The position numbers were made by a program, and so were the translations under genes. The notes under the pieces are model-generated. The model ran no database searches and was not told the origin of the DNA. It was given only the letters and a program-made list of their open reading frames with translations. From assembly GCA_003049485.1 (NCBI GenBank), contig PYST01000597.1, forward strand, positions 1 through 13,473: DNA of 13,473 nt. Direction: 5' to 3'. Each line of letters opens with the position of its first letter. Position 1 is the stretch's first letter. The stretch is from Ophioceras dolichostomum. Taxonomy: Eukaryota; Ascomycota; Sordariomycetes; Magnaporthales; Ophioceraceae. Of the stretch, positions 7,321 to 13,473 are shown one piece after another.

Positions 7321-7360
7321 ACCCAGCTCCAGCTAGCTCCAGCTTGCTCCAGCTTGCTCC
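7321..7360 (+). repeat. Four-copy 10-bp tandem repeat in the ureD leader or promoter
   Basis: The units read ACCCAGCTCC, AGCTAGCTCC, AGCTTGCTCC and AGCTTGCTCC, head to tail. The last two are identical. The array ends 46 bp before the ureD start codon, so it probably lies in the 5' untranslated region or core promoter. Confidence 0.85.
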
Positions 7361-7406
7361 GAGAGAGTTTCTTCTTCTAACTTCTGAACCGAGGAAATAA
7401 TTGGCA

Positions 7407-8444
7407 ATGGCTGCAACCTCGCCATTTCCGCCTTCAGCCTCGACCCCCGGCGGCGGTCACATCATAGCAAAGCTCCTCCCCACCGGCGAGTCCGGCCTGG
7501 AGAAGATCGCATACCAGTATCCCCTGAAGCTCATCTCCCCGCCGCGGCCCTCCGAGCACCAGAGCGTGCTCGTCTTCCTCCTGTCCTACGGGGGCGGCCT
7601 GGTCGGCGGGGACAGCATCCGCCTCGAGATCGCCGTCCACGCCGGCGCGAGGCTCAGCGTCGTCACCCAGGGCCACACTAAGATCTTCAAGTCCCCGCGC
7701 CCCACGGTCGTGACCCGCCAGGAGCTGGACATGCGGGTCGACGCCGGCGCGGCGCTCTGCCTCCTGCCGGACCCGGTGCAGCCCTTCGCTGAGAGCGCCT
7801 ACGAGCAGGTCCAGACGTTTCGCCTGGGCGGGGACGCGTCGCTGTGCATGCTAGACTGGGTCACGCGGGGCAGGACTGCGCTGGGGGAGGACTGGAGCTT
7901 TAGGAGATGGGTCGGGAGGAACGAGGTCTGGGCGGTGTCGGCGTCGGCGTCGTCCTCACCTCACGAGGATGGGGATTGGGGTAATAAGGGGAGGTTGCTG
8001 GTCAGAGACGCCGTCATCCTCGACAGGGACAACGCGCGGCTGTACGCGGCCTCCTCGATCAAGGGCGCGACGCACGGGCTGGGCGTCGTCGGCACGCTGA
8101 TCCTGCGCGGCCCGCTGGTGAAGTCGCTGAGCGACTTCTTCCTGGCCGAGTTCTCGGCGCTGCCCAGGTTGGGCGCCCGCGACTTCCGCTCTCCGGAGCA
8201 GGCTCGGAGGGCGGAGGAGGAAGAGGACAGGATGTCGTCCCTCGAGAAGTGGCGCCGTGAGCGGCTGGAGATGGAGCGAGCCAACGCCATACTGTGGTCC
8301 GCAGCTCACGTGCGAGGGTGCGTCGTAGTCAAGTTCGGGGCCGCCGCCGTGGAGGCTGGCCGGCTGTGGGTTGGTGGGATGCTGGCAAGGGAAGGGAGCG
8401 TGGCGCGGAACTTCGGCCAGCACTCGATGATGTGCTTACGCTGA
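7407..8444 (+). CDS. ureD: Urease accessory protein UreD (UreH)
   Basis: UreD is the scaffold that, with UreF and UreG, delivers nickel to the active site of apo-urease, so that cells can use urea as a nitrogen source; it acts in the cytosol. The reading frame is a single exon of 345 aa. The ATG at 7407 is the first possible start, since an in-frame TAA lies at 7398-7400, and it has G at -3 and +4. Family features in order are YGGGLVGGDS (61-70), a beta-rich core with TQGHTKIFKS (87-96), LLPDPVQPFAES (119-130), MLDWVTRGR (148-156), LLVRDAVILD (197-206) and the C-terminal block WSAAHVRGCVVVKFGAA (297-313). A Ser/Asp-rich loop (178-194) and a charged helix of Glu and Arg (263-291) look like fungal insertions. 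TGA at 8442-8444 closes a complete protein. Its divergent neighbour RPC4 is functionally unrelated. Confidence 0.95.
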   Translation: MAATSPFPPSASTPGGGHIIAKLLPTGESGLEKIAYQYPLKLISPPRPSEHQSVLVFLLSYGGGLVGGDSIRLEIAVHAGARLSVVTQGHTKIFKSPRPTVVTRQELDMRVDAGAALCLLPDPVQPFAESAYEQVQTFRLGGDASLCMLDWVTRGRTALGEDWSFRRWVGRNEVWAVSASASSSPHEDGDWGNKGRLLVRDAVILDRDNARLYAASSIKGATHGLGVVGTLILRGPLVKSLSDFFLAEFSALPRLGARDFRSPEQARRAEEEEDRMSSLEKWRRERLEMERANAILWSAAHVRGCVVVKFGAAAVEAGRLWVGGMLAREGSVARNFGQHSMMCLR

Positions 8445-8454
8445 AAGATGTGCA

Positions 8455-8472
8455 GAGCTCGAGCTCGAGCTC
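8455..8472. repeat. (GAGCTC)3 palindromic repeat just after ureD
   Basis: Three exact GAGCTC units begin 11 bp after the ureD stop codon. The run is self-complementary and could fold into a small hairpin in the 3' untranslated region. Confidence 0.85.
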
Positions 8473-9432
8473 GGAAGCCTAGATTCTCCTCGTCGCGTCT
8501 TTGGTGGGAGCTGTGCGTTGTCTACGTTACCACCACATTTCCTACAAAGTACCACCCGCCGTCAACAGCTAGCTCCTTGGCTAGGGCGGCAGTGTCGCAC
8601 CACTCCAAGCTGCCGCGCGAAAGGGGTTGGCGAGGAGACAGCGACAAGAGAGCCTAGGCTACTAGGAGGCATATGAAGTTGCGGTAAGGCTGGAGCTTTG
8701 TTGCATGGATGTCCCCTTGGTGGCCTCTGCAGAGCTTCTTCACTCGCGATATTCTCGGTCACATTTCTGGGGGCCATCTGGATGACCGATCTCCTCCACA
8801 TCACTGCCCTCCTACCGGTTATTAGCCTACACAGTCCGAAGTCTACAGCTGCGGGGTAATAAGATAGGACCTGATCTGGGGAGCATATCGTGAACTTGTT
8901 TGATGGCCTCCTGCGATCTCGCGGGGAGAAGGGAGGGGAGGGAGGGCAATGAGGCGTGGTGCTCGAGCCGAGTCGGCACTTTCCTCCTGGGATGCCGTAG
9001 GGATGCCGAAGCTCAGGCACTTTTTGAACGGTCCGGGCGGGTTTGATTCTCGTCCTCCACTCGGGATGGTAGAGCCGGGTCTCTTTTGAGAGGCACGGAG
9101 ATGTGGGTAGCCCTGCTACCTTGCCAGATGGTAGGGTGGCCGAGTGGCCGTCCCCGAGATCACAGTCTGCGTGTAAGTCTGCGTTGTTATGCTGGGTGCT
9201 CCTTCACGATTCACGAGATCCCGCCCGCATGCATGCAGCGTCCGTTCGTTGGTGGACGACGGCCAGGAACTTCGTCTGGGGCGGTGGGGATAAGGTCTCA
9301 ATCTCATCATGCACGAATCTTGTTGTTGAGACATTACAAAGAAATTGTCTATCTATCTACCGGCACTATGTAGTGAACAGGAGCAGCAAGCAGCTGGAGC
9401 ATGTAACAGGAACATTTTCTCGGGGCTGGCTT

Positions 9433-9452
9433 GGCTGGCTGGCTGGCTGGCT
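9433..9452. repeat. (GGCT)5 microsatellite
   Basis: Five exact GGCT units are preceded by related GGCTGGCTT sequence. They lie in the gene-poor right part of the window. Confidence 0.9.
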
Positions 9453-9923
9453 AGCTGCATGCTACAGTTGTACGCTTAATTGTGAGGCGTTGTTACTCCG
9501 CATGCACGCGGAATCACCTCCTTTTCTCCTTTGCTCCTGTGCATCCAGGCTCGTGTTTCGAGGGGAGGCATCCCAATCTATTTGCCATATGGGTTGTGTG
9601 CCTGGCGATATCGAACCGAGAGACGGACGGACGGGAGGACAGCGTATGGTCTCGCCTACCAAGGAAATCTGCCTAGTGGCGGTGGCACAGAGACGAGTGA
9701 GGACAAGTGAGGACGAGTTACCTCCGTGGATCTGCATGTGTCCAAACTAGGCATTCTCCAAACCCTGACGATTCCATGATGCCCTGAATAGTAAAGTCCT
9801 GAGCCAATGTTCACGACGAGGGAACTAGCTGCGAAGGTGGTTCGATTTTGCTGCAGGCTCCATCGTCTCCAAATGAGCGGTCCCCAACTAATCGTCCGAG
9901 GGGTCCACCCCGAAACCACATCT

Positions 9924-9959
9924 CCAGGTAGATCCCCAGGAAGGTCCCCAGGTCGGTCC
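9924..9959. repeat. Three-copy 12-bp tandem repeat, CCAGGNNGRTCC
   Basis: CCAGGTAGATCC, CCAGGAAGGTCC and CCAGGTCGGTCC run head to tail. On the minus strand one frame reads Gly-Asp-Leu-Pro repeats, but that frame has no other protein character, so I treat this as a non-coding minisatellite. Confidence 0.85.
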
Positions 9960-10643
9960 CAGTGGAGAGGGTTACACAGTGTGTTCTGAGGGCGATACCT
10001 CAATGTGGAAGCAGGCATCAATGCTCACAGCCATGCCATCTCGCAGCTCGCAATCCTGACTGAAAAGTCAGCTTGTTGACGGCGGCCATATGGGATTGAC
10101 TTCTCAAATTATCCCAGGCTTGCATGGCTTTGCAGCACAGAGTAACGGTCGTGTTCGTGTTGTGTGTGCGTGTTCGTTGAGTTAAAATAGTCGAGGTTCA
10201 CTAAAATAGAGCGAGCGATCACTGTGCAAGTTCGGCGATATCTGAGCTCCCTGCAACGAGGCAGCGAGTTCGAATCCAAGCCTATCCTGGGCGGGCTGTC
10301 CTCACCGACCTCGACAGCTGTAACTCAACGCTCCCGCGCCGGTGTGACCCATCATTGCCTGGAACAAGGACGAAGCACCTCGGGTTCATCACTCGTGATG
10401 CACTAGTCGTAGACCGGCGGAAGTTCGGTGTCATTGATCGACACTCTGTTGATGCCCAACTACTAGCGACACTTTCAATTCAACGGTCCTCCGCGTTCTT
10501 TGGCTCGTTTGGGTACCTACGAATGTCGTCGTGGAGCTACGTACGACGTTGTAGCTCTTACCGGGCCTGACCGAGGACTCGGGGATTGGAGGGGCGAAAC
10601 CTGTTTCTGGTGAACTTTGCTTTGACAGCCCAGTCGTTTGGAG

Positions 10644-10668
10644 TTTTTTTTTTTTTTCTGTTTTTTCT
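10644..10668. repeat. Poly-T tract
   Basis: Fourteen T residues (10644-10657) are followed by CTG and six more T. No tRNA or other Pol III gene precedes it, so I do not call it a terminator. Confidence 0.85.
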
Positions 10669-12065
10669 TGAGACACACTTTGTTTGCCACTTAAAGCACC
10701 CCTGAAGCCCCCCCGCATGGGATCCCGAGACCCGAGACGAACTGTCGGTGTCAAATACATCACGTGCCGCTAACGAACGGCAGCTATGGAACAGAATGAA
10801 AAACTTTACCGCCGTGACGGGACGATAGAAGGAATGTGACTGATCGCTGATTAGGTACCCGTCTTAGTGAGCGACCTACCTACGTACACGAAAGACAAGG
10901 CGAGCGAGAGGCGACTCGTCCCACGAAACTCCATCCATCGCACTGTATCAGTGTTTTATTGATGGCGACTCGCTCTTATTATTGAATGAACGAAGGAATA
11001 CTCGTATGATTGATAAAAGCTTGGCAACCGCTGATACCACTTCACCAGGCGTGGGGAGGGCGAAGACTTGAGAGTGCGCTTATCATCAACCTTTTTGGGT
11101 ATGTTATCTCTCTCAAGACCGGCCTGGGCATGGGTGGGAAGGAAATGTGCGGCACATGACGGCTGAAGGAAGCTCCAGGGCGGGCCATTTTGGGCCACAT
11201 GGTCGAGCTCTCGCTGCTTTGCTTCCCCGCACGATCTGCAAGGTGCTCACCCCCAATTGCTCTGGCTCCCTTCCGAGCCGAAAAGCTACATACTACCTAT
11301 CCCAACGTACGAAGAAACCAGCGGGGGACGGCAACAAGATGGCTAATGGCTATCATCAGTCCGAGAAATAACGTGCTTCGTGTACATATTGTATGTACGA
11401 TAGCCCCGAGACAGTTGATGACTGAACGCTTTGCTACTCGGCCTAAAATGTTGGAACAAAGCTCCCACCGCCCTGATGCGGCCCTCAAAATGAATGACCT
11501 GGGAGGCGTGGCACTTCATTGGCTTGCAACATTGCTTGAGCCTTGTGGTTCCAACTTCAGCGGTAAGCTCGAATTTCAAAGATGTATCGGCCTTACACAG
11601 GAAGAATGTGTCGGCCGGCAAGCCGCATCACTCGACGGTGGCACGGGGACTGCACACGGCCTAGTGGAAATTCATGAAAACGAGAGACCGCTGATGGTGA
11701 CGGTCTAGTTGTATCAGATGAGAAGAGGAAGCAGGGCAAAGAAGAAAAGAGCTATCCCGGTGTCGTCTTCGTTCACGCACACATACACACACAGGCCTCT
11801 TGTTTTGCTCGTTCTAGAAAACGTCAGTGGGCAAATTGCCACGTTCAGGCTTCCAGGTTGGGTTCTATTTTGGTCAGAAGCCAGCCATGCAAGCACGGTT
11901 TCCGTTGAGCCGTTCAAAGGATCGAATGAATCAATGCCAAGATGACTGGCGCTTTGCATCGATTTCCCTTTCCCCCTGTTCCTCTTGATGCATCTACTAG
12001 CCTAGCCCGTTCTCCTCCTTCCTCGTCATGGCTCGATTGTCGCTTCTCCAAAAGGGGATGTTAAT

Positions 12066-12122
12066 GAGAAGAGAGACGAGAGAGAGATTGAGAGAGAGAG
12101 AGAAAAAAAAAAAAAAAGAAAG
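12066..12122. repeat. GA-rich purine tract ending in an A15 run
   Basis: GAGA repeats run from 12066 and lead into fifteen A residues (12103-12117), then GAAAGG. The pattern is a simple-sequence purine tract in non-coding DNA. Confidence 0.9.
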
Positions 12123-12213
12123 GCCATCAGACTCGTCACATTTGAATCCGTTCGGTCTGATACAAGAAAGTACCTTCCCATTGAAGCGGCTTCTGACGCG
12201 GAAGCTTCACTTC

Positions 12214-12237
12214 GCGGTCAGCGGTCAGCGGTCAGCG
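12214..12237. repeat. Three-copy 7-bp tandem repeat, GCGGTCA
   Basis: GCGGTCA occurs at 12214-12220, 12221-12227 and 12228-12234, followed by GCG. It is an intergenic minisatellite. Confidence 0.9.
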
Positions 12238-13473
12238 AGCAGACGGCGATCGCTCTCATCAATTGGAGCCAGACGAAGATGGAGTGCAGCTCGTTCCTGT
12301 CTCCTTCATTCGACGCACACCCACACACCCCCATCCCCACTTTTGAGCTCCAGTCGACCCAGTCTCAAGCACAAGCGAGAGTGATCAGTGCGCCACTGGT
12401 TCACACTGGGCTCTGACTGATGAGTGGGAGGACCTTTGGGGCAAAAGAACAACAGTAGACCGCGAGGGAGGAGAACCGGGCAGCGCTAACTTCCAGTTAC
12501 GAGCAGCACGGTTGATGTTTTCCGGAGTTCTCACGATATTGACCACGTTCGAACCGGGCTGACCATGCGAACCATTTGGACCGTTTCTTTCTCGGGCCGC
12601 GCGGAATGCATGGAAGCAAAACAAGCATATAATCAGCCAAAACAAAAGAAAGGGAGTCTCTGTCCCAGCGCCCATCCGAAGGCCTCTCAACTCCCGACAT
12701 GACGGGATAGGCCTGCGAGTGGGTGGCTGGATGGATCCAGTTCAGGAGGAGCTTCACCCCGCCGAAGAACCAAACGCCACGACCCAATCTGCTGGGCTTA
12801 TCCTGGTCCGCCACCCCTGCTGCCCTGGCACAGCGGCTTTGCCTTCTTTGGTGTTTTTGGAAGAGGAAGCTCGGCGAGGCCCCCGGCCAGTGGTCACCAT
12901 ATGACCATTTGGAGCCAGTGCTCTCTCACCTTTGGTTGCTGACCTTTGGTTCACATTACGACTACAGCCGAAGGAGAGCGGAGGGGCGAGAGAAGCGATG
13001 AAGGTGCAGAGCATCATCATCGCATCTCCGACCAGTCGAGTACGTCGTCTGTCCAAAACTCGCGGGCGCGGGCGGGCGTTGTTTGCTTCTTCTCCAACGG
13101 CTCTGATAAACGGTGTGCCAGCAGGATCTCGCCGCCAACTGGGTCCCACATCCGAGAGTGTGCAAGGGTGCAGGCAGAGGACCACCAAACAGCCCTCAGC
13201 TCCTCAGCTGCCAGATGAAAAGAGGGTCTTCTGCGAAGTTTGCGGCTCCACCAAGAACGTTGGACGGTTCCAGGCGACGCAGTCCCTGACAGAGAATTAT
13301 GTGACGACTATCAGGAGCACATGGCAACTTCTCCTCCCTCTTTTTTTTTCTGTGTTTCCTCTCCATTTCGCCACCCGTGTTGTGTGGCTCAGCCCCCAAA
13401 AAATTAATGTCCCCGCATAAAAAAAGGAGCTTCAATACGCTGTCATTTTACCATCGGCCTCTACAATTCTATC

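Larger units (their letters stand above)
6874..7406. promoter_or_regulatory. Shared divergent promoter region of RPC4 (minus) and ureD (plus)
   Basis: The two start codons are 533 bp apart and point away from each other, so the interval must hold both promoters and leaders. A CTTACAG acceptor-like sequence about 20 bp upstream of the RPC4 ATG could belong to a leader intron, but no donor could be chosen with confidence. Two GATA-type sites and a 10-bp tandem repeat lie on the ureD side. Confidence 0.6.
8473..13473. other. About 5 kb without a supported gene
   Basis: Both strands were read. Several open frames reach 100-215 codons (for example 9103-9750 plus, 11190-11708 plus, 12754-13188 minus and 12932-13420 plus). 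They overlap one another, have irregular composition rich in Ser, Arg, Cys and His, show no family motifs, and could not be joined into convincing spliced models. No tRNA, rRNA or transposase is recognisable. The interval holds the ureD 3' flank, simple repeats, a T tract, an A tract and GA-rich sequence. A rapidly evolving gene or a non-coding RNA cannot be excluded. Confidence 0.5.

Noticed and set aside
7961..8423. Open frames antisense to ureD
   Set aside because: They are shadows of the GC-rich ureD coding strand.
9134..9150. GGCCGAGTGG, resembling the D arm of Ser/Leu tRNAs
   Set aside because: No matching T arm (GGTTCGA) or paired acceptor stem follows within tRNA length.
9103..9750. 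215-codon plus-strand open frame
   Set aside because: It is rich in Cys, Trp, Arg and Ser with a GGCT-repeat-derived Gly-Trp-Leu-Ala stretch; no domain, signal or conserved motif.
9433..9959. Possible CRISPR-like or satellite array
   Set aside because: Units are 4-12 bp, directly adjacent and without spacers; these are ordinary micro- and minisatellites in a eukaryotic genome.
9656..10021. Minus-strand frame with Gly-Asp-Leu-Pro repeats
   Set aside because: The repeats come from a 12-bp minisatellite and the rest of the frame looks random.
10267..10275. tRNA-like B-box GTTCGAATC on the plus strand
   Set aside because: Flanking bases do not form a five-base T stem, and no acceptor stem, D arm or anticodon arm could be folded upstream.
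12546..12554. GTTCGAACC palindromic B-box-like sequence
   Set aside because: T stems fail to pair on both strands and no cloverleaf can be drawn.
12385..12690. Minus-strand frame with a hydrophobic segment that could pass for a membrane helix
   Set aside because: A single hydrophobic run in a 101-codon frame without splice support, family similarity or codon bias is not enough.

Overview
The window reads as a filamentous ascomycete (Pezizomycotina, probably Sordariomycetes) nuclear scaffold. The reasons are short GT-AG introns with CTRAY branch sites, GC-rich third codon positions, long intergenic spaces rich in short tandem repeats and TACCTA/TAGGTA motifs, and three gene families recognisable from translated sequence: the Pol III subunit C53/RPC4, the urease accessory protein UreD, and a DUF3435 tyrosine recombinase of the kind that includes Starship 'captains'.

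Layout, left to right. Positions 1-207 (minus) look like the 5' end of a split, unidentified gene running off the left edge. Positions 208-1351 hold no gene I can support. Positions 1352-3054 (minus) are a broken six-exon DUF3435 tyrosine recombinase. It keeps the recognisable catalytic Arg, His-x-x-Arg and Tyr, but carries a nonsense codon split by intron 1, a probable acceptor-site loss at intron 3, a +1 frameshift, an in-frame TAG and a missing C-terminus. Just beyond its 5' end, an exact 89-bp sequence occurs on both sides of a single N (3540), most likely an unmerged contig overlap. Positions 3630-4914 are intergenic and repeat-rich. Positions 4915-6873 (minus) encode RPC4/C53 with one probable 102-nt intron. 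A 533-bp divergent promoter with two GATA-factor-type sites separates it from ureD at 7407-8444 (plus), an uninterrupted 345-aa gene. From 8445 to the right edge, about 5 kb, I find only unconvincing ORFs and simple repeats.

Functionally, RPC4 (RNA polymerase III initiation/termination) and UreD (nickel loading of urease) are unrelated housekeeping genes that share a promoter region. The recombinase pseudogene is the only mobile-element trace. Its transcription points left, away from the core genes, so if it was once a Starship captain the cargo would have lain to the left and RPC4 would be in the 5' flank. No cargo or element ends could be identified. Nothing in the window amounts to a convincing undescribed system; the dying captain-like gene is the most informative observation.
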